Shown: positions 1 to 9,134, counted from the first letter of the stretch. The stretch is 64,000 nt of DNA from Nocardia macrotermitis (GCF_009604405.1 NZ_WEGK01000001.1:186001-250000); one strand, 5' to 3'. Made by a program: numbers and translations. The notes: a model not told the origin generated them from the sequence alone.

Positions 1-26
1 CTGAGGGCGCGACCGGTTCCGTCGGG

Positions 27-1679
27 TCAACCGGCTCTGTCCAGCGGCGACCCCGTGTTCTCGGCGTTGCTGCCGAGCTTTTCGCCGGTCACCGTGTGGG
101 CGACCAGGCTGGAGCGGAGGTGCCACGAGTCGGTTGCGGTCTCCGGGTTCAGGCCGGTCAGGGCCTCTATGCGGGTGAGTCGGCGGCGCAGGGTGCCGAC
201 CGATATGCCGAGTCGCCGGGCGATCGTGTCCTGGGTGCCGGGTGGGCCGAGGTAGGCGCGGAGGGTGTCCAGCAGGGTCGGCTCGGCGCGCAGCGGGTCC
301 AGGACCGAGCGGATGCGTCGGTTGGCTCGGCCAGGTCGGGACAACTGGTATTCGCAGGCCAGGTCTCGGAAGCGGTGCAGGCCCGGGCCGCGGCCCAGAT
401 GCATTGCCAGATCGAGTAATTCGTGTGCCAGGTCGGCGGATTGCGGGATCGCGGCTTGGGCTGCTTCGACGAATGTCGCGGTGATCGGTGCGCCTGCGAC
501 CTCGGTGAGTCGATCGATCAGCTCGCTCACTCGCTGCTCGGTCCCGGGGTGGTCGGTTCCAACGTCACCAGTCCCGACATCACCAGTCCCGACGCCACCG
601 ATCCTGACGTCGCTGGTCCCGACACCACCGATCCCGACATCACCAGTCCCGACCCCACCGATCCCGACATCACCAATCCCGACGCCACCGATCCTGACGT
701 CGCTGGTCCCGACACCACCGATCCCGACATCACCAGTCTCGACGTCACCGGTCCCGACATGATCGGTCGCGACATCACCAGTCCCGACATGATCGGTCGC
801 GACATCACCAGTCCCGACATGATCGGTCGCGACATCACCAGTCCCGACATGATCGGTCGCGACGTCACCGGTATCGACGTCATCTGTATCGACGGCCGGT
901 GTGTCGGCGGCTGGGGTGTCGGCGGCTGGGGTGTCGGCGGGGATCAGGATCGTGCCGCCGTCGACGCTGAGCAGGGAGAGTGTGTGGGGGCGGCAGCCGG
1001 TGGCCAGTTCGGCTTGGATGCGGCGGAGTTTGCGGCGGGCGACGACGCGGGCGTCGAGTCGCGGGTCGTTCTCCTGCGGATGCGCGCCGATGGCGATGGC
1101 GACGACCAGGTACGAATTCGACAGTGCCGCAGCGTATCCGGCGGTGCGGGTGCCGTCGGCGCGGCCGGCCAGCAGGCCCGAGGCCAGGCTCACCGCGGCG
1201 ATGCGGCCCTCGGTGGTCATCGCGCGGACCTCGGCGGCGTAACCGCGGGCGACCGCCGCCGAGAGGGTGCGCAGGGCGTCGATCAGATCCGCGCCCTCCG
1301 CGCGCACGATCCGGCCGTCGGACCAGGTGACGCCGCGCGCCCACCATTGCAGGGATGCCGAGACCGCCGCGTGGACGGCGCGATGCAGGATCTCGATCGG
1401 CAGCTCACGCTGTGCCCAGCGGCGGGCGATCGATTCGAGGCGTTCGGTGACCGATTCGGTGTCGGTGTCGGGGTCGGCGGGTTCGGTCAGTTCGCGCACG
1501 CTGTATCGCACGAGTTCGACCAGATCCGCCCGGAGCCGCCGGTCCATTCGGCTCGCGATGGCCGTGAGGTCCAGGTTCTCCACCACCGAACGCACCAATG
1601 TCGTGGGGTGCACCGGTTGCGGTCCGGTTCGCACGGGCGCTCGGTTGGAATACATAGCGCTCGCCCTCATGCGGGTCAT
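27..1679 (-). CDS. PucR/CdaR-type transcriptional regulator with pentapeptide-repeat insert
   Basis: Predicted DNA-binding regulator of the PucR/CdaR class. Residues about 20-150 form a helical sensor-like region resembling RsbRD-type N-termini. Residues about 185-260 and 375-440 look like the two halves of a GGDEF-like CdaR domain. The last 70 residues form a C-terminal helix-turn-helix (TIARRLGISVGTLRRRL). Residues 264-373 are 22 pentapeptides rich in Gly, Asp, Thr and Val, splitting the middle domain. The ATG at 1679 is chosen because AAGGA lies 7 bases before it; a TTG two codons earlier is possible. The ligand is unknown. It stands alone, so its target could be itself or the operon upstream on the same strand. 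Confidence 0.8.
   Translation of the reverse strand: MTRMRASAMYSNRAPVRTGPQPVHPTTLVRSVVENLDLTAIASRMDRRLRADLVELVRYSVRELTEPADPDTDTESVTERLESIARRWAQRELPIEILHRAVHAAVSASLQWWARGVTWSDGRIVRAEGADLIDALRTLSAAVARGYAAEVRAMTTEGRIAAVSLASGLLAGRADGTRTAGYAAALSNSYLVVAIAIGAHPQENDPRLDARVVARRKLRRIQAELATGCRPHTLSLLSVDGGTILIPADTPAADTPAADTPAVDTDDVDTGDVATDHVGTGDVATDHVGTGDVATDHVGTGDVATDHVGTGDVETGDVGIGGVGTSDVRIGGVGIGDVGIGGVGTGDVGIGGVGTSDVRIGGVGTGDVGTGDVGTDHPGTEQRVSELIDRLTEVAGAPITATFVEAAQAAIPQSADLAHELLDLAMHLGRGPGLHRFRDLACEYQLSRPGRANRRIRSVLDPLRAEPTLLDTLRAYLGPPGTQDTIARRLGISVGTLRRRLTRIEALTGLNPETATDSWHLRSSLVAHTVTGEKLGSNAENTGSPLDRAG
561..890 (-). repeat. 15-bp tandem repeat array inside the PucR-type gene
   Basis: The tract consists of 22 consecutive 15-bp units, keeping frame and encoding pentapeptides such as GTGDV, ATDHV and GIGGV. 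Within it, 741-860 holds four nearly identical 30-bp double units. A 60-bp block at 576-635 recurs almost unchanged at 666-725. Unit loss or gain would change protein length by five or ten residues without shifting frame. Such tracts are prone to slippage, so this is a candidate variable-number repeat. Confidence 0.92.
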
Positions 1680-2090
1680 GAACAATTCCTTCAGGATTTG
1701 TCGTTACTGCCGCCTATCGACTCTACCGAGGGTGCGGGGCCGCGCGGATGTCTCGAAGTACACAATGCGGCCCGTGCTCATTGTGTAATGCCACCGAAGT
1801 GGATCGAGCCTGCGGTGGGTCGGCAAATCTGCTGGTAGATGCGACAGGCGGCAATGATGCCCGGAGAACCGGATCCAGACTGTTCCGCCGATGGCACGAA
1901 ACACCTTGTGCGGCGGCCGAATCAGCTGCCGACGCACTCGAGGTTATCGATCATCTGCGCCGTCGGCAGTGGCATACCCTGAGTCGGCGATTGTGAAATT
2001 CACCGTGATCGCCCGATCGAATCGAGTGACATTTCCCAAAAGGAGACTCTCGAATATCGCGCCGTATGGGAAATCAGCGGCGAGGACGAT
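1680..2090. other. 411-bp non-coding stretch between PucR-type gene and gpgS
   Basis: No convincing gene is seen. Short open frames here lack a ribosome-binding site and resemble no protein I know. The stretch holds an inverted repeat at 1759-1787 upstream of the regulator. A second weak pair of arms, ATTTCCCA at 2031-2038 and TGGGAAAT at 2067-2074, lies just past the gpgS stop and might help end that operon. Confidence 0.6.
1759..1787. promoter_or_regulatory. Perfect 9-bp inverted repeat upstream of the PucR-type gene
   Basis: TACACAATG at 1759-1767 is mirrored exactly by CATTGTGTA at 1779-1787, with an 11-base spacer. The centre is about 94 bases upstream of the ATG at 1679. The spacing of arm centres, about two helical turns, suits a dimeric regulator, so this may be an autoregulatory operator. 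No factor can be assigned from sequence alone. Confidence 0.4.
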
Positions 2091-3053
2091 TCACGCGATA
2101 CCCAAACGCGAATCCAGCGCGGCCCACTCCCCCGCGTCGGCGCCCGGCGGGTCGATGGTCAGGCTCATCGGCGGGCGGTCCGCGAAACTCGGTTCGGTGA
2201 CCGTGCGCCGCCAGCCGGTGCCGTGCGGAATGAACTGGGGCAGACCGCGACCGGAGTCCTCGAGGCCGAGACGGTCCAGCATTGTCGCGATGATCTGGCG
2301 GCTCATGGCGGCGAGCTCGTCGTTCGGGCGGTTGCGGTGCAGGCGGGTGCCCAGGTCCACCTGGCCGATGGCGGCGATGCCGTGGCGCGCGAAACAGTCC
2401 AGGAGGATGCCGATTTCGACGCCGTAGCCGGGGGCGAACGGGATGGCGGTGAGGAGTTCGCGGGTGGCGGCGTACTCGCCGCCGAGTGGTTGCACGATCT
2501 CGGCGAGTTCGGGGGCCAAGGCGGACAGTAGCGGGCGGGCGACCAGTTGGGTGACCCGGCCGCCGCCGTCGGCGTCGGTGCGGCCTTCGGTGCGCAACGG
2601 GCGACGGTAGAAGCCTTTGACCAGGTGCAGGGCGTCATCGAAGAGCAGCGGTGCGAGTAGGGACGGGACGAACATCGGGCTGGGTGAGATGAGATCGGAG
2701 TCGACGAACACGATCAGATCGCCCTGCGCGACGGCCAGTGAACGCCACAGCACCTCGCCCTTGCCCGCGCGCGGCGGCAACTGCGGGAACGCCTGCTCGC
2801 GAGTGTGAACCGTGGCACCGGCAGCGCGGGCGGCCGCGATGGTGCCATCGGTGGAACCGGAATCGATCAGCAGCAATTCGTCCACCAGACCACCCACCAG
2901 CGGGCGGATCGAGGCGATCACCCCGGCGACGGTGGCCTCCTCGTCGAGTGCGGGCAGAACCACCGACACCCGGCGGCCCTGTTTGCGTTGCACGAGTTCG
3001 GGAATGGACCAGCGGCGATCGAACCAGGTCGGGCCGGTGTGGGAGACGGGCAT
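2091..3053 (-). CDS. gpgS: Glucosyl-3-phosphoglycerate synthase (GT81)
   Basis: Predicted cytosolic GT-A fold enzyme that moves glucose from a nucleotide sugar to 3-phosphoglycerate, the first step toward glucosylglycerate and methylglucose lipopolysaccharide. At 320 residues it matches the usual mycobacterial length. Visible signatures are SVVLPALDEEATV near residue 30, the LIDSGSTDGT segment, metal-binding FVDSDL near 133, GKGEVLWRSLA, and GYGVEIG near 219, all as I recall them in Rv1208-type proteins. It starts 19 bases after the stop of the GT39 gene and ends a four-gene minus-strand operon. Finding it beside an acyltransferase and exporter, rather than alone, is odd; the acceptor here may differ from the canonical one. 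Confidence 0.85.
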   Translation of the reverse strand: MPVSHTGPTWFDRRWSIPELVQRKQGRRVSVVLPALDEEATVAGVIASIRPLVGGLVDELLLIDSGSTDGTIAAARAAGATVHTREQAFPQLPPRAGKGEVLWRSLAVAQGDLIVFVDSDLISPSPMFVPSLLAPLLFDDALHLVKGFYRRPLRTEGRTDADGGGRVTQLVARPLLSALAPELAEIVQPLGGEYAATRELLTAIPFAPGYGVEIGILLDCFARHGIAAIGQVDLGTRLHRNRPNDELAAMSRQIIATMLDRLGLEDSGRGLPQFIPHGTGWRRTVTEPSFADRPPMSLTIDPPGADAGEWAALDSRLGIA

Positions 3054-3072
3054 GAGGCAGCCTTTCCAGTGG

Positions 3073-4725
3073 TCAGAGTCCGGGATCCAGGACGAGGGTG
3101 GTCAGGTGCGGCCACAACGCGACCCAGGGCTCACGCGGATACCGGCAACGCCATACGGTCACTCCACGATCGATGCCCGGGAAGCCGAGCGGATCGTCGA
3201 TGTGCGCAACCGGTTCGGCGACTCCGAAGATGTTGCGCGGCAGTTCCTTCGGTCCACCCGCACTGACATACAGCACGGTGCGCGCGGTATCGGGCGGACG
3301 GCCGAAGTACGCGTATCCACGATCCGCACTGAACACGGCCGGATGATCGGGTGGCGAGAGATCTTCGAGAGCCGCTGCCTGCCAATAGGTTTGGGTGAGT
3401 ATTACGGCACCTGCGCGGTCATCCTCCGGCAGCGCGCGATACGCGGCATCCACACCTTCAACCAGGTGCGACCAACCCGTCGTACCGAATGTTCGCATAC
3501 GGGTAGATAATTCGGCCTGCGAGCGGACCGGCCTGTCGATTCGGCCGAGCGGCAGCGGCAGGACGAACACCACGGTCAGGGAGATGGCGATGGGCACAAC
3601 GACCACCGCGATCCCCGCAGTTCGAGCCAATCGTCTCGGGATATATTGTGCTGCAACAGAACCAGAGAATCGTGTGGCACGATCCGGATTGTCTACGACA
3701 GTGCTGGTGGTGCGGCGGCGAATGTTCTGGAGTGCTGTGGCACCGGCGGCGAACAGGGCTGGGAACAGTCCGGCGACGTAGTAGGGGCGGCCGCCGGTGA
3801 GGATTACGAACAGGATCTCCACTATTACGGTGATGGCGATCCAGCGGTGGGCTCGGAACATGTTGTGGCGCAGTAGGGTCCAGCAGCCGAGAAGAGCCAG
3901 CAGGCCGCCGAGGAGGCCGGTGAGCAGGGCCCATTGGAGTGGTAGGCCGAGGGGGCCGCCGGTGGCGGAGTGTTGTTCGGTGCGGATGATCGCGCCCATG
4001 GCCAGTTGGGGCCAGTGGTGGTGTTGTTGCCAGAGTATTCCGGGGAGCGCGGTGAGGGCGACTACGGGAAGGGCACACCAGAGCGTCGAGCGGCGCAGCA
4101 GGTTTCGTGGGCCGGCGAGGGCGATGCCGGTGAGAATTCCGGCCAACAGAACTGTGATCAGCAGTTTTATCTGGAGGTCCAGTGCGATCACGGCCGCGAA
4201 GGCCAATAGCAGCCGGTCGTGGCGCAGGCGAATCCAGCGGGTCAGCAACCACAGGGCGGTTGCGCTCAGGGTGCTGTCGAGCGCGAAGGTGGACAGGGTC
4301 GCGGCCTGGGTGATCAGGTAGGGACAGGTGGCGTAGGCCAGTGCGGCGAGGACCTGGGCGAGGCGACGGCCGCCCAGTTCGCGGGCGAATGCTCCAGCCA
4401 GCAGTACCCCGGCGATGGCGGCCAGGATCGACGGGATACGGAGTGCGACAACAGATCCCGGCACCAGCGTCCACGCGGCTCGGGCGAGCAGGGGGATCAG
4501 CGGTCCCTGATCGACGTAGCTCGGGGCGAGGTGATTCCCGGCTGCCACGAAATACAGTTCGTCACCGAAGTATCCGTAGCGGGCCGACCGGACGAGCAGG
4601 ACGATGCCGGTGACGAGTGCGACGGCAGTTACCGCAAGCGTGGCGAAACGAACCTCCGGAGTGTTCGGATCCTGTTCCGCGACAGGTTGATTCCCTCGAC
4701 CGGTGCGGCCGGAGATCGCGGTCAC
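3073..4725 (-). CDS. GT39/ArnT-like membrane glycosyltransferase
   Basis: Polytopic membrane protein of 550 residues, typical of GT39/ArnT-like enzymes that move a sugar from a polyprenyl-phosphate donor to an acceptor on the outer face of the membrane. The first extracellular loop has the family's acidic signature (YGYFGDELYFVAAGNHLAPSY shortened here to GYFGDELYF, then YVDQGPLIPLLAR). Roughly ten hydrophobic segments fill residues 25-400, followed by a soluble C-terminal domain. The GTG at 4725 overlaps the stop of the exporter gene (GTGA), so the two are translationally coupled. A longer frame reaching 4929 would run inside the exporter gene and is not used. Substrate unknown; glycolipid or mycolate-sugar decoration fits the context. 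Confidence 0.8.
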   Translation of the reverse strand: MTAISGRTGRGNQPVAEQDPNTPEVRFATLAVTAVALVTGIVLLVRSARYGYFGDELYFVAAGNHLAPSYVDQGPLIPLLARAAWTLVPGSVVALRIPSILAAIAGVLLAGAFARELGGRRLAQVLAALAYATCPYLITQAATLSTFALDSTLSATALWLLTRWIRLRHDRLLLAFAAVIALDLQIKLLITVLLAGILTGIALAGPRNLLRRSTLWCALPVVALTALPGILWQQHHHWPQLAMGAIIRTEQHSATGGPLGLPLQWALLTGLLGGLLALLGCWTLLRHNMFRAHRWIAITVIVEILFVILTGGRPYYVAGLFPALFAAGATALQNIRRRTTSTVVDNPDRATRFSGSVAAQYIPRRLARTAGIAVVVVPIAISLTVVFVLPLPLGRIDRPVRSQAELSTRMRTFGTTGWSHLVEGVDAAYRALPEDDRAGAVILTQTYWQAAALEDLSPPDHPAVFSADRGYAYFGRPPDTARTVLYVSAGGPKELPRNIFGVAEPVAHIDDPLGFPGIDRGVTVWRCRYPREPWVALWPHLTTLVLDPGL

Positions 4726-6368
4726 GGCCGGGCTTCCGGTCGTCGGGGTAGCGCCAGCGTGAGTGCCGTGAGCACGCCCGCGACCGCCGCGACGATCCAC
4801 AGCACCGTCACACACGCCTGAAGGAACGTCGGCGCGGTGGCCGCCGACGCCACGGTCGCGTCGAAGGCGCCCGCGCATCCGTCCACCGGCAGCACATGTG
4901 ACGGCGAGGCGAAAGCGGCGTGCGCGCAATCACCGAAGCGGCGCACCAGCTCGACCCGCTCACCGGGCGTTGCGTCACGGTCCGACAGATGCTGGGCGAG
5001 AAGCGATTTCGCGCCATCCACGCCGGAGCCCGCGGCGATGCGGGCGAAGAACACACTGCCGAGCACGGCCGCGCCGATCGCGCTGCCGAGTTGCTGCACG
5101 GTCGGCGCGAGCCCCGAAGCGCTCCCGGTCGGCTCCTGACCCAGTCCGGCCACCATGATCGCGGGCAGCGGTGCGGCGAACCAGCCCATCCCCGCCCCGG
5201 CCAACAGCACCGGTTCGCTCAGCGCCCGGGTATCCACACCGCCGGACGCGGGATGCACGGTCAACGCCATCTGCGCCACGCCCAGCGCGAACAGCGCGAT
5301 CCCGGCGGTCAATGCGCGAGATCCCAAGCGGGCCACCAGGATCGGGGAGGTCAAGGCCGCCAGTAACGCCCCCAGCGCGAACGGCAGCAACAGCCGCGCG
5401 GTCTGCCAGGCGGACCAGCCCATCCCGGTCTGCGCGGTCATCGACACCGTGAACAGCAATGCCGCGAACAGCCCGTAGAACACCAGCAGCAACACCGATC
5501 CGATACTGAAACCCTTGTCGCGGAACACTTCTCCGGAAATCAGCGGCGTCCCGCCGTGCACCGTCACCCGCCACTGCCGCCAGCCGAATACGGCCAGTAC
5601 CACCAGACCTGCCACCAGCAGTCCCACCGCGCTGAGCGGCCACCCCGAATCACGGCCGGTGGACAGCGGATACAGCACCGCGGCCACACCGACCATCGAG
5701 AGCACCGCGCCCGGGACATCCACCCGGACCGCACGCTCGGCTCGTCCGATATCCAGATAGCGCGCGGCCAGGACCAGGGCGATCAGCCCCAGCGGCAGAT
5801 TCAGCAGGAAGATGGACCGCCAGCCGAGCCCACCCGGATTCAGCGCGACGATCAGCCCGCCCAGCAGCGGCCCGGACAATCCCGCCAGACCCGCGACCGC
5901 ACCGTAGACACCGAACACCAGCGGCCGCCGCTGGACCGAAAATGCCGCTGCCACAATGGCAATCGTCTGCGCCGACACCGCCGCGGCACCCACGCCCTGC
6001 GCGACCCGCCCGGCGACCAGTTCGATCGGGAGCCGGGCCAGACCGCAGCCCAGTGATGCGGTGGTGAAGACCGTCATGCCGATCAGGAACAGTCGTCGCC
6101 GTCCGAAACGGTCGCCCAGCCGGGCGGCGGTCAGCAGGGTGCCCGCGAACGCCACCCCGTAGACGGTTACGACCAGCAGCTGTGTCGAGCCGGTGGCGGA
6201 CAGGTCGTGGGCCAGCACCGGCAGTGCGGTGTTGACGATGGTCAGGTCCAGCATCTGCATGAACACCGCGAGCAGGCAGGCCGTCAGGGCCGCCCACGCG
6301 CGCCGATCCGAGGCGGGCGGATCCGCGATATCGCGTGCCGCCCGCAGCGGTATACCCCGAATCGCCAT
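4722..6368 (-). CDS. MFS transporter, DHA2 (14-helix, EmrB/QacA-like)
   Basis: Proton-driven exporter of the major facilitator superfamily, 548 residues with 14 predicted membrane helices. Signatures include LDLTIVNTALP in helix 1, the loop 2-3 motif RLGDRFGRRR near residue 88, and the antiporter motif C (GLSGPLLGG) in helix 5. A roughly 50-residue extracytoplasmic loop precedes the last helix. The ATG at 6368 follows the acyltransferase stop by two bases, and the stop overlaps the GT39 start. As the third partner of an acyltransferase and a glycosyltransferase it may export a small lipid or glycolipid rather than a drug. Substrate cannot be read from the sequence. Confidence 0.88.
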   Translation of the reverse strand: MAIRGIPLRAARDIADPPASDRRAWAALTACLLAVFMQMLDLTIVNTALPVLAHDLSATGSTQLLVVTVYGVAFAGTLLTAARLGDRFGRRRLFLIGMTVFTTASLGCGLARLPIELVAGRVAQGVGAAAVSAQTIAIVAAAFSVQRRPLVFGVYGAVAGLAGLSGPLLGGLIVALNPGGLGWRSIFLLNLPLGLIALVLAARYLDIGRAERAVRVDVPGAVLSMVGVAAVLYPLSTGRDSGWPLSAVGLLVAGLVVLAVFGWRQWRVTVHGGTPLISGEVFRDKGFSIGSVLLLVFYGLFAALLFTVSMTAQTGMGWSAWQTARLLLPFALGALLAALTSPILVARLGSRALTAGIALFALGVAQMALTVHPASGGVDTRALSEPVLLAGAGMGWFAAPLPAIMVAGLGQEPTGSASGLAPTVQQLGSAIGAAVLGSVFFARIAAGSGVDGAKSLLAQHLSDRDATPGERVELVRRFGDCAHAAFASPSHVLPVDGCAGAFDATVASAATAPTFLQACVTVLWIVAAVAGVLTALTLALPRRPEARP

Positions 6369-6370
6369 GG

Positions 6371-7789
6371 TCAGGCGTCGACCCGCAGGGCGTAGTCGCC
6401 GTCATCGGCCACCGCGGCGGTGATCTCGGTCAGCGTCTTCACGTAGCGGCCGATGGATTCGTCGGCGTCCTCGGTGTCGGGGTAGACCAGGCTCAGGGTG
6501 GTCACGTCGGGAAATCGGTTGATCCAGAGGTAAACCTCGCTGGCCGCGGCCCGATTGGCGAACAGGCCGCCGTTGATCCGGTCGAACATCTCCACCCCGG
6601 CGATCTTGCGCACGTCGACGTAGGACAGCATCATCGCGGCCCAGCCCGGTTGCACACGGATACCCAGTTCGGGGGTGGCCAGTTCCAGCACGCGGTGCGG
6701 GGAGACGTCGGTGAGGGCCTTGGCCCCGTCGGCGGCGGTCTGGGCGGCGGCGACCAGCGCGGAGAAGCGCGCGTCGGGTGGCACGTCGAAGGCGATGGGG
6801 AGCAGATTCGTGTAGTAGCCGACCGCGCCGGTCTCGCCGGGCGTGCTGCGAGTATTGGCGGGGCTGAGGATGAAATGCCAATCGTTGCCGGTCAATTCGA
6901 CCTCGGTGAGGGCCAGCGCGGCGAACAGGCCGCCGAGGAATCGGCCGCCGCCCGCCTCGCACGCCCACTCGAAACGCTGGGCGTCGTCCTCGGTGAACAG
7001 TGGCATGGTTCGTACCGCGCCGCGCACGTAGCCCGTGGTGGTCGCGGTGCCCAGGTACAGCGGGAAGGTCGGGAGCTGACCGCCGTTGCGCTGCAACAAC
7101 TTCAGCCAGGTGGCGACCTGCGGGGACTGCGCGGTGAGGGCGGCGTTGTAGTCGCGTTCGCGGGCGCAGTAGGCCAGATGCCCGTCGACGGGGGCGAGTG
7201 CGGGTTCGGTGCCGGACAGCGCCGCGCCGTAGAGCATCAACAGGTCCACGCAGGTCAGTGCCTGGGCGACGCCGTCGGTGTGTAAGTGGTCGACCGCGGC
7301 GTAGACGGTGAAGCCGTTGTCGTGTTCGATGATTCCGAAGCTGAAGCAATTCCAGTGCAGCGCATCGGGTGTGGTGTCCTGGACGTGCCGGCGGATCGCC
7401 TCGCTGTCGGTGAATTCCCCGTATTCGGTGGGGACCAGTTCGAGCGTCTGCGTGTCGACGACGTGCCGGACCACACGGTCGTCGGGCTCCACGGTGAACC
7501 AGCTGGCGAACGATTCGTGCCTGCGGACGAAGGCGGTGACCGCGCGGGTCATCGCCGCGATGTTCGGCCTGTCGGGGATGTCGTAGGAGATCATGCACAG
7601 CCGGGAGGCGCGGTGGCCCGCGGCGGCGGTGCGGTGCGTCGTGCGCAGGTATTCCCGTTGCTGGTAGGTGGGCGGGATCGGATGTTCGGGCGCGGTGTAC
7701 ATGAGGGCCAGCGCGGTGGGCGGAACACCCCAGCTGGTGACCCGGCCCGGTTGCGGGTGCCAGTCGTCGAAGAAACCGAAATTGACCAC
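6371..7789 (-). CDS. PapA-like condensation-domain acyltransferase
   Basis: Protein of 472 residues resembling mycobacterial PapA-type acyltransferases, which use the chloramphenicol acetyltransferase/condensation fold to esterify sugars or diols with fatty acyl groups. The N-terminus has the FDDWHPQPGRVTSWGVPP opening known from PapA proteins. The catalytic HxxxD is present as DHLHTDG around residue 178. The expected C-terminal half, including an NRF segment that may match the DFGWG region, is intact. The GTG at 7789 is chosen for GAGGG six bases upstream; a frame to 7945 lacks such a site. It is the first gene of the operon with the exporter, GT39 enzyme and GpgS. Likely cytosolic; acyl donor and acceptor unknown. 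Confidence 0.8.
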   Translation of the reverse strand: MVNFGFFDDWHPQPGRVTSWGVPPTALALMYTAPEHPIPPTYQQREYLRTTHRTAAAGHRASRLCMISYDIPDRPNIAAMTRAVTAFVRRHESFASWFTVEPDDRVVRHVVDTQTLELVPTEYGEFTDSEAIRRHVQDTTPDALHWNCFSFGIIEHDNGFTVYAAVDHLHTDGVAQALTCVDLLMLYGAALSGTEPALAPVDGHLAYCARERDYNAALTAQSPQVATWLKLLQRNGGQLPTFPLYLGTATTTGYVRGAVRTMPLFTEDDAQRFEWACEAGGGRFLGGLFAALALTEVELTGNDWHFILSPANTRSTPGETGAVGYYTNLLPIAFDVPPDARFSALVAAAQTAADGAKALTDVSPHRVLELATPELGIRVQPGWAAMMLSYVDVRKIAGVEMFDRINGGLFANRAAASEVYLWINRFPDVTTLSLVYPDTEDADESIGRYVKTLTEITAAVADDGDYALRVDA

Positions 7790-8030
7790 GAGTGCCCTCG
7801 ATTCACAGCGTCGGGATGAGGCGCCGCCCGATTCCACGGCGGCTCCGGGCCAGTCAACGGCAGCCGGAGCAACCCCGACTACAGGTTCTCGGCGATGTTG
7901 TGAGGATTGACAGCACACCCCGAGGGAAGCGGCATCCGTTTCCAATCTTCACCGACAGTGATTGCCGCTCTTGATGATTCGTCCCTACCGTGGCCGTACA
8001 CAGGCCAACGGACACTCCGGGGAGGACCAG

Positions 8031-9134
8031 GTGGGCAAACACTCCGCACCACGCAGGTCACGCGCGCGCGGTCGGCAGGCGACGATGCTCGCGCCCGTGG
8101 TGGCACTGGCCACCGGGTGGGCGGGCACCGCGCACGCCGATCCGGTCGCGCCGGCTTCGATTCCGGCGCTCACCGCGGCCGCGCGGCCCGCGGTGGACGG
8201 TTCGCATCTGGTGAACGTCGTCCCGGAGGCCGGGCGGATGGTGAACATGCGGGTGTACTCGGCGGCGATGAATTCCGTGATCACCGTGAAAGTGCTTCGC
8301 GCACCGGATCATTCGAAACCGGCGCCGGTGCTGTATCTGCTCAACGGCGCGAACGGGGGCGTCGACGAGTCGAGTTGGACCGAGCAGACCGATATCGCCG
8401 AATTCTTCGCCGACAAGCAGGTCACCGTCGCGATTCCGCTGGGCGGGCGCGGCAGTTACTTCACCGATTGGCGCACCGACGATCCGGTGCTGGGCCGCCA
8501 GCGGTGGAGCACCTTCCTGACCCGGGAGCTGCCGCCGATCATGAACTCCACCTTCCACGGCACCGGGAAGAACGCGCTGGCCGGGATCTCGATGGCCGGA
8601 ACGTCGGTGTTCCAGCTGGCCCTGGACTCGCCGGGCCTGTATCAGGCCATCGGCGCGTACAGCGGCTGCGCGCAGACCAGCAACCTGCTCGGCGAGGCAT
8701 ACGTGACCGCCGTCGTGGGCCGCTGGGCCGGCAACGCGGCCAACATGTGGGGCCCACCCGGAGACCCCGCCTGGGCCGCCAACGACCCGTACCTGCACGC
8801 GGATCGCCTGCGCGGCACCGCAATCTACGTCTCGTCGGGCACCGGCCTCCCCGGCCCCCTGGACACCCTGGACGGCCCCGGCATCCACCACGACCCCACC
8901 AAACTGGCATCCCAACTCACCAGCGGCAGCATCCTGGAAGCCGCCACCAACCAGTGCACCCACCACATGCACGACCGCCTCACCCAACTCCACATCCCCG
9001 CCACCTTCAACTTCCGCCCCGCAGGCACCCACTCCTGGGGCTACTGGCAGGAAGACCTCCACAACTCCTGGCCCCTCTTCAGCCGAGCCCTGCAAACCAA
9101 CCCACCCCGCCTGAACCCCACACCCGCACAATAG
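8031..9134 (+). CDS. Secreted antigen 85-like mycolyltransferase/esterase
   Basis: Predicted exported alpha/beta hydrolase of the antigen 85 family, which transfers mycolic acids to trehalose or arabinogalactan in the envelope. The GTG at 8031 has GGAGG just upstream. Residues 1-36 form a signal peptide with two basic clusters and an AHA cleavage site. The nucleophile elbow is GISMAG with Ser187, and the C-terminal HSWGYW supplies His334. At 367 residues it is slightly longer than mature-sized Ag85. It is divergent from the acyltransferase operon, with a shared 241-bp promoter region, and nearly abuts the convergent kinase gene. A paralog begins at 63527. True mycolyl activity rather than a general esterase role is inferred. 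Confidence 0.85.
   Translation: MGKHSAPRRSRARGRQATMLAPVVALATGWAGTAHADPVAPASIPALTAAARPAVDGSHLVNVVPEAGRMVNMRVYSAAMNSVITVKVLRAPDHSKPAPVLYLLNGANGGVDESSWTEQTDIAEFFADKQVTVAIPLGGRGSYFTDWRTDDPVLGRQRWSTFLTRELPPIMNSTFHGTGKNALAGISMAGTSVFQLALDSPGLYQAIGAYSGCAQTSNLLGEAYVTAVVGRWAGNAANMWGPPGDPAWAANDPYLHADRLRGTAIYVSSGTGLPGPLDTLDGPGIHHDPTKLASQLTSGSILEAATNQCTHHMHDRLTQLHIPATFNFRPAGTHSWGYWQEDLHNSWPLFSRALQTNPPRLNPTPAQ

Noticed and set aside
561..890. Possible CRISPR array
   Set aside because: Units are contiguous 15-bp multiples without unique spacers, and they keep a reading frame in a clear protein.
423..1838. 471-codon plus-strand open frame over the PucR-type gene
   Set aside because: It only reads the complement of the repeats and of the regulator; the regulator's helix-turn-helix and N-domain are on the minus strand.
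1704..1937. 77-codon minus-strand open frame in the intergenic stretch
   Set aside because: No ribosome-binding site, no recognisable protein, and it covers the inverted repeat that looks regulatory.
3073..4929. Longer 618-residue form of the GT39 protein
   Set aside because: The extra 68 residues lie inside the exporter gene and are Arg/Gly-rich out-of-frame translation; the GTGA overlap at 4725 is the natural start.
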